Of a stretch of 64,000 nt of DNA, positions 8,517-17,528 are shown piece by piece. The notes beneath the pieces were generated by a model. It saw nothing but the letters and a program-made list of their open reading frames with translations. It searched no databases and was not told the DNA's origin. The DNA is from Allobosea lupini. GTDB taxonomy: Bacteria; Pseudomonadota; Alphaproteobacteria; Rhizobiales; Beijerinckiaceae. Position 1 is the stretch's first letter; each line of letters opens with the position of its first letter. The stretch covers positions 124,001 through 188,000 of the forward strand of contig NZ_FOAN01000011.1 in assembly GCF_900109525.1 (NCBI RefSeq), in the 5' to 3' direction. Position numbers and translations under genes: made by a program.

Positions 8517-8990
8517 ATGAAGTTCAACGATCTCTTCGGAGGCTTCGCCTTCCTCGCCCTCGCGGGCCTGGTCGCGTTCGCCTCGTGGAACCTGCCGAAC
8601 CCGTCGCAGCAGCCGCTCGGTCCGTCGGCCTTCCCGCTGATCCTGTCCGGCCTGCTGGCGCTCTGCGCCGCGCTTCTCGCCATCAGCGGCGCCCGGGCCA
8701 CGCAGGCCGGCCCATTGATCGGCCTCTCGGACTGGGCCCGCAGCGGCGGCGCGCTGCTGCGCCTGTTGCTCGTCCCGGCAGCGGTGATCTTCTACATGCT
8801 CTTCGCCGAGACCCTCGGCTTCCTGATCTGCGCGACGGCGATCCTCGTCGTCCTGTTCCTCGCCGGCCACACGAAGCCGCTGCACGCGGTCGGGCTCTCG
8901 CTCGCGGCCGCGCTCGTCATCCACTCGATCTTCTATCTGGCCCTCGGGGTGCAATTGCCCTGGGGTCCGCTCGAACCCTTGCGCTGGTAA
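8517..8990 (+). CDS. tctB: Tripartite tricarboxylate transporter small membrane subunit TctB
   Basis: This is a 157-residue protein with four predicted membrane helices, the usual size and topology of TctB. The first helix (LFGGFAFLALAGLVAF) is followed by a Pro-rich periplasmic loop and LGPSAFPLILSGLLAL, a recognisable family stretch. Two more hydrophobic helices follow around VIFYMLFAETLGFLICATAI and the C-terminus. It lies 75 bp after tctC and six bases before tctA. TctB is the poorly conserved small subunit, so its identity rests on size, topology and position. Confidence 0.85.
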   Translation: MKFNDLFGGFAFLALAGLVAFASWNLPNPSQQPLGPSAFPLILSGLLALCAALLAISGARATQAGPLIGLSDWARSGGALLRLLLVPAAVIFYMLFAETLGFLICATAILVVLFLAGHTKPLHAVGLSLAAALVIHSIFYLALGVQLPWGPLEPLRW

Positions 8991-8996
8991 GCCGCC

Positions 8997-10502
8997 ATGC
9001 TCGACGCCTATGTCACCGCGCTGGGGATGGTGCTCGATCCCTATGTGCTCTTCGTCATCACCGCTTCGGCGATCTACGGCCTCGTCGTCGGCTGCATCCC
9101 CGGCCTCTCGGCAACCATGGCGACGGCGCTGCTGGTGCCGCTGACTTTCTTCATGCCGCCGGTGCCGGCGATCGCCGCGATCGTCACGACCTCGACCATG
9201 GCGATCTTCTCCGGCGACATTCCCGGCTGCCTCCTGCGCATCCCCGGCACGCCGGCCTCGGCGGCCTATGTCGACGATTCCTACCAGATGACGCTGAAGG
9301 GCAGGCCTGAGCTGGCGCTCGGCATCGGCCTGTGGTTCTCGGTGCTCGGCGGGCTGTTCGGTACGGCGGTGATGATGGTGGCCTCGCCGGCCATCGCCGA
9401 TTTCGCACTCGGTTTCGGCTCGGTCGAGTTCTTCTGGATCGTCATGCTCGGCCTGGGCGGCGCCGTCTTCATCGGCTCCTCGACGCCGCTGAAAGCCTGC
9501 ATCTCGCTGCTGATCGGCCTGCTGATCGCGATGGTCGGCATGAACAACCCGGCCGGCCAGCCGCGCTTCACCTTCGAGTCGACCGAGATGCTCGGCGGCG
9601 TCTCGCTGATCCCGATGATGGTCGGCATGTTCGCCTGCTCGGAGGTGATGCGGCACATGGTCTCCGACGGCAGCGCCCCGCACGCCGTGGTCCAGAAGAT
9701 CGGGCCGATCTTCGCCAATATGTGGCGACTGACCAAGCAGTATCCCTGGCAGCTCATCCGCGGCAGCGCGCTCGGCACGATCATCGGCATCCAGCCCGGC
9801 AGCGGCGCCGACATGGCGGCCTGGATGTCCTATGCGATGAGCAAGCGCTTCTCGAAGGAGCCGGAGAAGTTCGGCACCGGCCATCCGGAAGGGCTGATCG
9901 AGGCCGGCGCCTCCAACAACTCCTCGCTGGCGGGCGCCTGGATCCCGGCCCTGGTCTTCGGTATCCCCGGCGACTCGATCACCGCGATCGCCATCGGCGT
10001 GTTGATGATGAAGAACATGGCGCCGGGGCCGACGATCTTCGTCAACAATCCCGAGAATGTTTATGCGCTCTTCCTGGTCTTCGTCATCGCCAACCTTCTG
10101 ATGCTGCCGCTCGGCTGGGCGATCATCAAGATCGCGACGCGCGTGCTCTCCGTGCCGCGGCGCGTGCTGATGCCGATCATCCTGCTCTTCGCCATCGTCG
10201 GCTCCTACGCGATCAACAATTCGCTGTTCGATGTCGGCGTCATGCTCGCCTTCGGCGTCCTGGCCTTCGTGCTCGAGGAGAACGATTTTCCGGTGGCGCC
10301 GGTGATCCTCGGCGTCGTGCTCGGGCCATTGCTGGAGGAGTACTTCATCAACTCGATGATCAAGTCCGACGGCCGGCTGATCGGGCTGGTCGACCGGCCG
10401 ATCGCCGCCGTCCTCGCCGCGATCACGATCGGCATCATCGGCTGGACGATCATCGCCTCGATACGAGCGTCCAGCCGAACGGAGAAACTCGCCGGCGAGT
10501 GA
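8997..10502 (+). CDS. tctA: Tripartite tricarboxylate transporter large permease TctA
   Basis: This is a 501-residue permease of the TctA family with about twelve hydrophobic segments. The conserved half-site signature appears near the N-terminus as YGLVVGCIPGLSATMATALL and again in the middle as GIQPGSGADMAAWMSYAMSK, reflecting the internal duplication of the family. It is the transport channel and uses an ion gradient together with TctB and TctC. The gene ends the operon. The 231 bp to the next, convergent gene hold only a short hairpin. Confidence 0.93.
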   Translation: MLDAYVTALGMVLDPYVLFVITASAIYGLVVGCIPGLSATMATALLVPLTFFMPPVPAIAAIVTTSTMAIFSGDIPGCLLRIPGTPASAAYVDDSYQMTLKGRPELALGIGLWFSVLGGLFGTAVMMVASPAIADFALGFGSVEFFWIVMLGLGGAVFIGSSTPLKACISLLIGLLIAMVGMNNPAGQPRFTFESTEMLGGVSLIPMMVGMFACSEVMRHMVSDGSAPHAVVQKIGPIFANMWRLTKQYPWQLIRGSALGTIIGIQPGSGADMAAWMSYAMSKRFSKEPEKFGTGHPEGLIEAGASNNSSLAGAWIPALVFGIPGDSITAIAIGVLMMKNMAPGPTIFVNNPENVYALFLVFVIANLLMLPLGWAIIKIATRVLSVPRRVLMPIILLFAIVGSYAINNSLFDVGVMLAFGVLAFVLEENDFPVAPVILGVVLGPLLEEYFINSMIKSDGRLIGLVDRPIAAVLAAITIGIIGWTIIASIRASSRTEKLAGE

Positions 10503-10682
10503 GCTGCGCGCCCGGCGCGGGCACTGAAGGGAACTCTCCAGCGGGTTTGAGTCTGGAGCAGAGCCGGCCTCGTCGCCTCGCCAAGTCAGGGTCAGCTGCG
10601 CCAGGCGATCTACAGACTGCTCGCCAGGGCCGCGAAAAAGATTCGAAAGGAGAGGCCGAGATCGGGGCCGGCAGCTTGCCGG

Positions 10683-10700
10683 CGGATTTCCAGAAATCCG
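10683..10700. terminator. Short hairpin in the convergent gap after tctA
   Basis: CGGATTTC and GAAATCCG form a perfect 8-bp inverted repeat with a 2-base centre, between the convergent tctA and VOC genes. There is no T-tract and the tight loop is unfavourable, so terminator function is uncertain. The rest of the 231-bp gap shows nothing recognisable. Confidence 0.3.
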
Positions 10701-10733
10701 GGATGATCTCCGGCGCGGCTGCTGCCGATTACG

Positions 10734-11108
10734 TTACTTCGTCGGCCGAGAGCGCGCGGTCAGCTTGTTTCCGTCGGGATCACGAAGGTAGGCGACGAAC
10801 GCTCCATTCGGGCGCTCGCTGGGTGGGCTCTCGATCGCCGTTCCGCCATGCGTCGTGCCCGCTTTGTGCCATGCGAGGACATGGTCGCGGCTCGCAGCGG
10901 CGATACCGATAGTCCCACCGTTGGCTGCGGTCGCTGGATTGCCGTCGATCGGCTTCGTGATCATCAACCGGCCGTCGTTGTGCGCATAGATCAGCCTGCC
11001 CCTGGCATCCATCTCGCCCGGCTCGCCTCCCAACGCAGCGAACGTGGCGTCGTAAAAAGCTCTGGCCCGCTCCAAGTCGTTGCTGCCGATCATGACGTGA
11101 GTGAACAT
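10734..11108 (-). CDS. VOC (glyoxalase/bleomycin-resistance) superfamily protein
   Basis: This 124-residue single-domain protein of the vicinal oxygen chelate fold begins MFTHVMIGSNDLERARAFYD, the typical first beta-alpha unit. It ends with FVAYLRDPDGNKLTARSR, where YLRDPDGN is the classic VOC closing motif. The ATG at 11108 was chosen because the family starts there; a longer frame adds 32 residues with no match. It stands alone between tctA and ald in the same orientation as ald. These proteins range from lyases to dioxygenases and drug-binding proteins, so no substrate is claimed. Confidence 0.8.
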   Translation of the reverse strand: MFTHVMIGSNDLERARAFYDATFAALGGEPGEMDARGRLIYAHNDGRLMITKPIDGNPATAANGGTIGIAAASRDHVLAWHKAGTTHGGTAIESPPSERPNGAFVAYLRDPDGNKLTARSRPTK

Positions 11109-11267
11109 GCCTTCGTCTCCGAAATGGGCCGATCCGGACTGTCTGCCTGTGTTCGCATGCCCCAGTGCGGTCCGAAAGAGGCGTTTCAGACCTTGCGGGG
11201 ACACGGGATGGGCAGGGTCACAGTGCGCTTCCGCCCCCTGCCGTCCTTTGAAGCTGGAGCCCCATCA

Positions 11268-12383
11268 TCAGGCGGCAATCGCCTTTTGAGCCGGCTCGTA
11301 TGGCTTGCCGAGGCTCTCGGCGACCTGCGGATTTGTGATCCGCCCTCGATGCACATTCAGGCCGGCGGCGAGGTGCGGGTCTTCTTCAATCGCCTTCAGG
11401 CCACGTGCCGCCAATGCCAGGCCGAACGGCAGCGTGGCGTTGTTCAAGGCGTAACTCGATGTAAGCGGGACAGCTCCGGGCATGTTGGCGACGCAATAAT
11501 GAATGACCCCTTCGATCTCGAAGGTGGGCGAAGCGTGCGTCGTCGGGCGAGATGTTTCGAAACAGCCGCCCTGATCGATCGCAACATCGACGAGCACCGC
11601 TCCGCGCTTCATCCCGGAAAGCTGTTCGCGGGACACCAGACGGGGGGCCGCGGCCCCCGGAATGAGGACGGCCCCGATCACCACATCGGCCGCGAGCACC
11701 TCTTCTTCGATGGCCTGCTGGGTGGAAAAGCGCGTCTTCACGCGACCGCCGAAATGCTCGTCCAGCTGCCTGAGGCGGGGGAGAGACCGATCGAGAATGA
11801 CAAGGTCAGCTCCAAGCCCAGCCGCCATCCGGGCGGCGTGCGTCCCAACCACGCCACCGCCAATGATGGCAACGCGCGCAGGCGCTACGCCCGGCACGCC
11901 TCCGATCAGCATGCCCCGGCCACCCGAATGCCGCTGCAGGCACAATCCCGCCGCTTCGATCGAAAGTCGACCGGCAACTTCGCTCATGGGAGCGAGCAGC
12001 GGGAGGCCGCCAAAGCGATCCGTCACCGTTTCATAGGCGACCGCGGTGACGCCGGACTTCAGCAGGCCTGCCGTCTGCTCCGGATCCGGAGCCAAGTGCA
12101 GGTACGTGAACAGAATTTGTCCTTCGCGGAGCTGGGTCCATTCCGACGGCTGGGGCTCCTTGACCTTCACGATCATCTCGGCCTTGGCGAAAATCTCGGC
12201 CGCGGTCGCCACGATGCGTGCGCCGGCCGTTTCGTAAGCCTGATCTGAGGCGGAGATGCCAGCGCCGGCATTCGTCTCGACAAGCACCTCGTGCCCCGCC
12301 GACACATATTCTCGCACGGCTTCCGGGGTTAGGCCGACCCGGTATTCATGAACCTTGATTTCCTTGGGAACGCCGACGCGCAT
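11268..12383 (-). CDS. ald: Alanine dehydrogenase
   Basis: This 371-residue cytoplasmic enzyme catalyses NAD-dependent oxidative deamination of L-alanine to pyruvate and ammonia. It opens with MRVGVPKEIKVHEYRVGLTP, the canonical N-terminus, and shows the substrate-binding Lys in IVKVKEPQ, the catalytic His in YLHLAPDPEQT and the Rossmann loop IIGGGVVGTHAARMA. Length and motifs match the family throughout. It is divergent from an Lrp/AsnC regulator 165 bp away, the arrangement of the AldR-ald pairs known in several bacteria. That suggests alanine-responsive induction for use of alanine as carbon and nitrogen source. Confidence 0.95.
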   Translation of the reverse strand: MRVGVPKEIKVHEYRVGLTPEAVREYVSAGHEVLVETNAGAGISASDQAYETAGARIVATAAEIFAKAEMIVKVKEPQPSEWTQLREGQILFTYLHLAPDPEQTAGLLKSGVTAVAYETVTDRFGGLPLLAPMSEVAGRLSIEAAGLCLQRHSGGRGMLIGGVPGVAPARVAIIGGGVVGTHAARMAAGLGADLVILDRSLPRLRQLDEHFGGRVKTRFSTQQAIEEEVLAADVVIGAVLIPGAAAPRLVSREQLSGMKRGAVLVDVAIDQGGCFETSRPTTHASPTFEIEGVIHYCVANMPGAVPLTSSYALNNATLPFGLALAARGLKAIEEDPHLAAGLNVHRGRITNPQVAESLGKPYEPAQKAIAA

Positions 12384-12547
12384 CCGATCCTCCCGCGTTT
12401 GGAGAGGCGATAGTAGCGCAGGAGCTTGATCGGATTTCGACGAATTGCGGTGTAATTCCCACCAAGTTCATCGGATTCAAGCGACAATTATGGATATGAC
12501 GCTAGTATCGTGCGTAAGATCGACCGTGGCCGCAGGAACGCAGCAAC

Positions 12548-13045
12548 ATGACTCTCGATAATCTGTCGCGCATCCTTTTGTCCGAACTCGTGGAAGATGG
12601 CCGTGCAAGCCATATCAAGCTCGCCGAGTGCATCGGCTTGTCCGCCACAGCAGTCGCCCGACGACAACGCGCCCTGGAGGAGGAAGGCGTGATCGTCGGC
12701 TATCACGCACGATTGAGCCAGAAGGTGCTCGGTCTAGGGGTAACCGTCATCGTCAGATTGGCTCTGAACAGCCAGAGTGAAGACGCCCTGTCTGCGTTCG
12801 AAAAGGCCGTTGCAAAATGCCCCTCGGTTCTGAGGTGCTTCCTGATGTCGGGAGAGGACGATTATCTGCTCACTGTCGTCGCCCGAGACGTCGAGGACTT
12901 CGAGCATGTTCACAAGACGCAATTGTCCCGACTGCCGCACGTCGCGCGGATCCAATCAAGCTTCGCACTCCGTCAGGTCATAGAGCGGCCCGTGCTGCCT
13001 CCGTTTCGGTCAGCAGACGGACGCGTTGGCCAGGCGGACCGTTAG
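12548..13045 (+). CDS. Lrp/AsnC family regulator, probable regulator of ald
   Basis: This 165-residue protein has an N-terminal helix-turn-helix (HIKLAECIGLSATAVARRQRAL) and a C-terminal RAM domain, with the GEDDYLLTVVARDVEDFEHV stretch typical of the ligand-binding interface. The gene starts 165 bp from the divergent ald gene, the usual layout of an alanine-responsive AldR-type activator, so I infer that role. The C-terminal tail after RQVIERPVLPP is longer than in E. coli Lrp and has no visible motif. Lrp family proteins normally assemble as octamers and bend DNA in the intergenic region. Confidence 0.87.
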   Translation: MTLDNLSRILLSELVEDGRASHIKLAECIGLSATAVARRQRALEEEGVIVGYHARLSQKVLGLGVTVIVRLALNSQSEDALSAFEKAVAKCPSVLRCFLMSGEDDYLLTVVARDVEDFEHVHKTQLSRLPHVARIQSSFALRQVIERPVLPPFRSADGRVGQADR

Positions 13046-13187
13046 CGAAGGGCCCCCCGGCAGACGACGCGATAGGCCATCGGTGCACGAACGCGCTGAG
13101 CTGGGTTTTGAGAAGGCTTGCGCCTGGATGTGGGAAAGCAGCGATGCCGTAGGCCCCCGCTGCATCAGCGGGTTGGAGCCAGCCTCC

Positions 13188-13733
13188 CTAGTAGGTGGGG
13201 GGCGTGATCGCGCTTACGATTTCGCTCTGCTCCTTCGAGGCATTGCGGAAACGGTGTGGTTCCCGGCTGTCGAAATAATAACCATCTCCGGGCTCCAGGA
13301 TCGATGTCCGGCCGGCAACGGTCACCTCGACCGCTCCGCGGATGACCATGCCGCCTTCCTGGGCCGAATGGGAGAAGGCCTCGCCTGTGTCGGCCCCCGG
13401 AGCATAGGTTTCGTGCAGCATCAGCATTGATCGGTTGGGAAAGCCCGATCCGATGACGCGATAGGATATGGCGTCGACCCGGCCGATCTCTGTCATGTCT
13501 GCTGCGCGGCAGAAGGGATTCGGCGGCGACACAGTCTGAAAATCCAGAAAAAAGCCCGACAGAGTCGTGCCGAGCGCGTCGAGGACGGCGTGCAGCGTGT
13601 CGAGCGACGGGCTGATCAGATCGCGCTCGATCAGCGAAATCGAGGAATGCGAGATCCCGGACCGCAGCGCGACCGCACGCACGCTCAATTTGCGGCGCGA
13701 GCGCAATTCGCGCAGCCTGTCGCCGATTTTCAT
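13188..13733 (-). CDS. XRE-type HTH regulator with C-terminal cupin domain
   Basis: This 181-residue protein has a Cro/CI-type helix-turn-helix at residues 1-60 (MKIGDRLRELRSRRKLSVRA, then SGISHSSISLIERDLISPS). A cupin barrel follows at about 110-180, with HSAQEGGMVIRGAVEV and LEPGDGYYFDSREPHRF supplying the usual metal or ligand site. This architecture is that of PuuR-like and sulfur or amine regulators. It is divergent from the HisD-like dehydrogenase and PotABCD-like importer, so it is probably their ligand-responsive repressor. The 150-bp divergent gap would contain the operator, but I found no convincing palindrome. Confidence 0.87.
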   Translation of the reverse strand: MKIGDRLRELRSRRKLSVRAVALRSGISHSSISLIERDLISPSLDTLHAVLDALGTTLSGFFLDFQTVSPPNPFCRAADMTEIGRVDAISYRVIGSGFPNRSMLMLHETYAPGADTGEAFSHSAQEGGMVIRGAVEVTVAGRTSILEPGDGYYFDSREPHRFRNASKEQSEIVSAITPPTY

Positions 13734-13882
13734 GATCGCCCTTCGCCTCCGAATGCCCCTTTGTCAGCCCGCACATCTAGAGCGAACGGTGAATATCCTC
13801 AACACGAGTGCCGCGCCGTCTTGCGTGCTGTACCGGAAGCGCCGTCAATGTCAGCGCTTCCCCAAGACCCAGGCGGACCTTC

Positions 13883-15190
13883 ATGACGAAACTCGACCCA
13901 CAGCTTGCAAGCCGGCTGACATACATCAAGCAGCCCGGCCGCAGCGCATGGAGCGACAATGCCCCGGTCGAGGCGACGGTGAAGCAGATCCTCGACGCAG
14001 TCCGCCAATCCGGGGACGCGGCGCTGCGCGACTATTCCCGCCAGTTCGACAAGGTCGAGATCGAGACGTTCGAGGTTAGTACCCGGGAGCGCGAAGAGGC
14101 CGTCGCGGCGCTGGACCCACAGACCCGCGCCGACACTGAATTCGCGATCGAACGCGTGCGATCGTTCGCCCAGGCGCAGCGCGATACGATCCTGCCGCTC
14201 GATGTCGAGCCGCTGCCCGGCCTGCATCTCGGGCATCGCATCATTCCGATCGCCCGCGTCGGCGCCTATGTGCCCGGCGGACGCTACCCGCTGCTGTCGG
14301 CGCCGATCATGACGATCGTTCCGGCCAAGGTCGCCGGATGCGACGAGGTCATCGCCTGCCTGCCGCCGGGAGCGCACCAGGCGATGATCGCCGGCTGCCA
14401 TCTTTCCGGCGCCGACCGCATCTTCCGCGTCGGCGGTGCGCAGGCGATCGCTGCCATGGCCTTCGGCACCGAGAGCATCCCGGCGGTCGACAAGATCGTC
14501 GGGCCCGGCAACGCCTATGTGAACGAGGCCAAGCGCCAGGTCTTCGGGCTCGTCGGCATCGACCAGCTCGCCGGCCCCAGCGAGATCTTCGTCGTCGCAG
14601 ACGAGACAGGCGACGCCATCACCATCGCGGTCGACCTTCTGGCCCAAGCGGAGCATGATGTGCGCACCCGCGTCGGCCTGATCACGACCGACCGGGCGCT
14701 CGCGGAGGCGACGCTGGCCGAGGTCGAGCGCCAACTCGGCAACCTTTCGACCGCCGGCGTGGCGGCCGAGGCCTGGCGCGACTATGGCGAGATCGTCCTC
14801 TGCGCAGACGAGGCCGCGATGCTGGCCTATTCCGACCACATCGCTGCCGAGCATCTCGAGGTCCACACAAGCGACGCCCGGGCCACTGCCGGGAAACTGC
14901 GCAATTACGGCTCGATCTTCATCGGTGTCGCCGCCAGCGTGGTCTATTCCGACAAGTGCTGCGGCACCAATCACACGCTGCCGACGATGGCTGCGGGGCG
15001 CTATACCGGCGGCCTCTGGGTGGGCTCCTATCTCAAGACCTGCACGCATCAATGGCTGGACGAGCGCGGTGTCGCGGCCGTCGCGCCGCCTGCCATGCGC
15101 CAGAGCGCCAGCGAGGGGCTGGAGGGCCATCGTCGCGCCGCCGCCCTGCGGCTGGCTCCCGCGCAATTGCTGCAGGAGATCGGTGCCTGA
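13883..15190 (+). CDS. Histidinol dehydrogenase family protein, catabolic (HpsN-like) paralogue
   Basis: This 435-residue NAD-dependent dehydrogenase of the HisD family has the fingerprints IVGPGNAYVNEAKRQVF, LAGPSEIFVVAD, DLLAQAEHD (metal-ligand Gln and His) and AEHLEVH (catalytic Glu-His). The ATG at 13883 matches the family start; an upstream ATG gives a 25-residue leader with no match. It is not in a histidine operon but leads an operon with a PotABCD-like importer and an XRE-cupin regulator. Its C-terminal GGLWVGSYLKTCTHQ resembles sulfopropanediol 3-dehydrogenase HpsN as I recall it. I therefore infer oxidation of an imported amino alcohol or hydroxysulfonate rather than histidinol. Confidence 0.78.
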   Translation: MTKLDPQLASRLTYIKQPGRSAWSDNAPVEATVKQILDAVRQSGDAALRDYSRQFDKVEIETFEVSTREREEAVAALDPQTRADTEFAIERVRSFAQAQRDTILPLDVEPLPGLHLGHRIIPIARVGAYVPGGRYPLLSAPIMTIVPAKVAGCDEVIACLPPGAHQAMIAGCHLSGADRIFRVGGAQAIAAMAFGTESIPAVDKIVGPGNAYVNEAKRQVFGLVGIDQLAGPSEIFVVADETGDAITIAVDLLAQAEHDVRTRVGLITTDRALAEATLAEVERQLGNLSTAGVAAEAWRDYGEIVLCADEAAMLAYSDHIAAEHLEVHTSDARATAGKLRNYGSIFIGVAASVVYSDKCCGTNHTLPTMAAGRYTGGLWVGSYLKTCTHQWLDERGVAAVAPPAMRQSASEGLEGHRRAAALRLAPAQLLQEIGA

Positions 15191-15315
15191 ATTCGACCGA
15201 CAGGTCTGCAGGGCCTCTGGCGCGACAATGCGATCGAGGTTCCAATGATCGGCAAGGACTGGTTCGGCGTTCGCGAGGGGCGAATTCCGGGGCGGCAAAC
15301 ACAAGGGAGACCAAC

Positions 15316-16368
15316 ATGGCCAGTTTCAAACAGGTGATAGGCTCCGCCGGTCTTGCGGCGGGGTTGGTGCTGTCGGCTTTGGGGGCAGCCTCCGCGCGTG
15401 ACCTCACCGTCGTGTCCTGGGGCGGCAACTATCAGGACGCCCAGCGCAAGATCTACTTCAAGCCTTTTGCCGAGAAGACCGGCAAGCCCGTGCTCGACGA
15501 ATCCTGGGATGGCGGCGTCGGCGTCGTGCAGGCCAAGGTCAAGGCTGGCGTGCCGAACTGGGATGCCGTGCAGGTCGAGGCCGACGAGCTCGCGATCGGC
15601 TGCGCCGACGGCATCTACGAGAAGATCGACTGGGCCAAGCTCGGCGGCAAGGACAAGTTCCTTGACAGTGCGGTCAGTGATTGCGGCGTCGGCGCCATCG
15701 TCTGGTCGACGATGCTGTCCTATGATTCCGACAAGCTGAAGACCGCGCCGACCTCCTGGGCCGATTTCTGGGACACCAAGAAGTTTCCGGGCAAGCGCGC
15801 CCTGCGCCGCGGCCCCAAATACGCCCTGGAATTCGCCCTGATGGCCGATGGCGTCGCTGCCAAGGACGTCTACGCGACCCTGCGGGCCGCCGGCGGCATC
15901 GATCGCGCCTTCAAGAAGCTCGACGAGATCAAGGGCGACATGATCTGGTGGGAGTCCGGCGCCCAGCCGCTGCAGCTCCTGAAATCCGGCCAGGTCGTGA
16001 TGACTTCGGCCTATAACGGCCGCATCACCGGCATCAACAAGACCGAGGGCACCAAGTTCAAGACCGTCTGGCCCGGCAGCATCTATGCCGTCGACAGCTG
16101 GGTCATCCTGAAGGGCAGCCCGAACAAGGATGCGGCGATGGATTTCATCGCCTTCGCCAGCCTGCCGGAAAACCAGTCGAAGCTGCCGCAGGACATCGCC
16201 TATGGCCTGCCCAACAAGGCTGCTGCCGCAGCAGTGCCGGCCGATCTTGCCGCTGATCTGCCGACCTCACCCGCCAATCTCTCGGGCGCGATCTCGATCG
16301 ACATCGACTTCTGGAACGACAACATCGAGGACCTGACCAAGCGCTTCAACGCTTGGCTCGGCAAGTAG
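15316..16368 (+). CDS. ABC transporter substrate-binding protein, PotD/spermidine-putrescine-like
   Basis: This 350-residue periplasmic receptor has a signal peptide ending near LVLSALGAASARD, and its mature start DLTVVSWGGNYQDAQRKIY is typical of the PotD/Fbp cluster D binding proteins. The ATG at 15316 has an AAGGGAGA ribosome-binding site; the longer open frame runs back through the end of the dehydrogenase gene. Central motifs WWESGAQPLQLLKSGQVVM and AYNGRI also fit polyamine-type receptors. It lies 125 bp after the HisD-like gene and before an intercistronic hairpin. The ligand may be a polyamine, an amino alcohol or a sulfonate. Confidence 0.88.
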   Translation: MASFKQVIGSAGLAAGLVLSALGAASARDLTVVSWGGNYQDAQRKIYFKPFAEKTGKPVLDESWDGGVGVVQAKVKAGVPNWDAVQVEADELAIGCADGIYEKIDWAKLGGKDKFLDSAVSDCGVGAIVWSTMLSYDSDKLKTAPTSWADFWDTKKFPGKRALRRGPKYALEFALMADGVAAKDVYATLRAAGGIDRAFKKLDEIKGDMIWWESGAQPLQLLKSGQVVMTSAYNGRITGINKTEGTKFKTVWPGSIYAVDSWVILKGSPNKDAAMDFIAFASLPENQSKLPQDIAYGLPNKAAAAAVPADLAADLPTSPANLSGAISIDIDFWNDNIEDLTKRFNAWLGK

Positions 16369-16409
16369 TCCGGGCCCTAAGGCTTGGCGCAACCGAGACC
16401 TGTGGTCAC

Positions 16410-16436
16410 AATGGCTGGCGCTGCGCGCCAGCCATT
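16410..16436 (+). terminator. Intercistronic hairpin after the binding-protein gene
   Basis: AATGGCTGGCG and CGCCAGCCATT form a perfect 11-bp stem with a 5-base loop between the receptor stop and the ATPase start. No T-tract follows, so it is probably an attenuating or RNA-stabilising element that keeps receptor expression above that of the membrane components. Confidence 0.6.
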
Positions 16437-16454
16437 CAGGTGAAGGACTTCCAT

Positions 16455-17528
16455 TTGCCCGGTTCGGCAGCGTTCATCCAGTTCGAGAACGTCAGCAAGG
16501 CGTTCGGAACAGCCAAGGTCGTCGACGCGCTCGACCTTCATGTCGGCCAGGGCGAATTCGTCAGCCTGCTCGGCCCGTCCGGCTCGGGCAAGACCACGCT
16601 GCTGATGATGCTGGCCGGGTTCGAGGCGCCGACGGGCGGCGCGATCCATGTCGATGGCAAGCGCGTCGAACGGCTGCCGCCCTACAAGCGCGACATGGGC
16701 GTGGTGTTCCAGAATTACGCGCTCTTCCCGCATATGACCGTGGCGGAGAACATCGCTTTCCCGCTGAAGATGCGCGGTGTCGGCAAGGCTGAGCGCGAGG
16801 CGCGGGTGACACGCGCGCTCGATCTCGTCCAGCTCGGCCATCTCCAGGATCGCAAGCCCGCGCAGCTATCAGGCGGCCAGCAGCAGCGCATCGCTCTCTC
16901 GCGCTCGATCGTCTACGAGCCGAAAGTCGTGCTGATGGACGAGCCGCTGAGCGCGCTCGACAAGCAGCTGCGCGAGCACATGCAGCTCGAGATCCGCGAG
17001 CTGCACCGCAAGCTCGGCCTGACCGTCATCTTCGTGACCCATGACCAGGGGGAGGCGCTCACCATGTCCGATCGCGTCGCGGTGCTGAATCGCGGCAAGA
17101 TCGAGCAGCTCGATACGCCGTCGGGCCTCTATGACCGTCCACGCACGCGCTTCGTCGCCGAATTCATCGGCGAGACCAACCTGCTCGCAGGCACCGTCTC
17201 AGCCCGGACGGACGGCGTTGCCACGGTCGTCCTTGCCAATGGTGGCTCGATCTCCTGTGCGGCGCCGGACGGCTTTGCCATCGGCAGCCCGGCCCTCGTC
17301 TCGATCCGGCCGGAAATGCTGCATCTCGGCAACGACCCGGCAGTCCTGAACGCGCTGCCGGTCACGGTCGAGGATGACGTCTACCATGGCGACCATGTCC
17401 GCGTGCATCTCTCCTGCCAGGGCCAGCGGCTCGTCGCCAAGGCCGGGCGCCGCGATGTCGTGCTGCCGGTCGGCTCACAGGCTTTCGCCAGCTTCAACCG
17501 CGACGATTGCACGCTGGTGGCGCCATGA
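16455..17528 (+). CDS. ABC transporter ATP-binding protein, PotA-like
   Basis: This 357-residue ATPase has Walker A GPSGSGKTT, a Q-loop in VVFQNYALFPHM, signature LSGGQQQRIALSR and Walker B VVLMDEPLSALD, followed by the switch His in VTHDQGEALTMSDRV. The C-terminal third is the TOBE/OB regulatory region of PotA and Fbp-type ATPases. I chose TTG at 16455 because GAAGGA lies seven bases upstream; GTG at 16440 is an alternative, and the longer frame overlaps the receptor gene. The stop overlaps the next permease start (ATGA). It energises the two downstream permeases. Confidence 0.9.
   Translation: MPGSAAFIQFENVSKAFGTAKVVDALDLHVGQGEFVSLLGPSGSGKTTLLMMLAGFEAPTGGAIHVDGKRVERLPPYKRDMGVVFQNYALFPHMTVAENIAFPLKMRGVGKAEREARVTRALDLVQLGHLQDRKPAQLSGGQQQRIALSRSIVYEPKVVLMDEPLSALDKQLREHMQLEIRELHRKLGLTVIFVTHDQGEALTMSDRVAVLNRGKIEQLDTPSGLYDRPRTRFVAEFIGETNLLAGTVSARTDGVATVVLANGGSISCAAPDGFAIGSPALVSIRPEMLHLGNDPAVLNALPVTVEDDVYHGDHVRVHLSCQGQRLVAKAGRRDVVLPVGSQAFASFNRDDCTLVAP

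Noticed and set aside
7389..9884. Very long open frame on the minus strand across tctC, tctB and tctA
   Set aside because: It is antisense to three well-supported genes, is rich in Arg, Gly and Asp in low-complexity fashion, and matches no family; it is a by-product of high GC.
13883..15190. Histidine biosynthesis hisD
   Set aside because: No other his genes are adjacent; the operon partners are an importer and an XRE-cupin regulator, and C-terminal similarity points to a catabolic paralogue.
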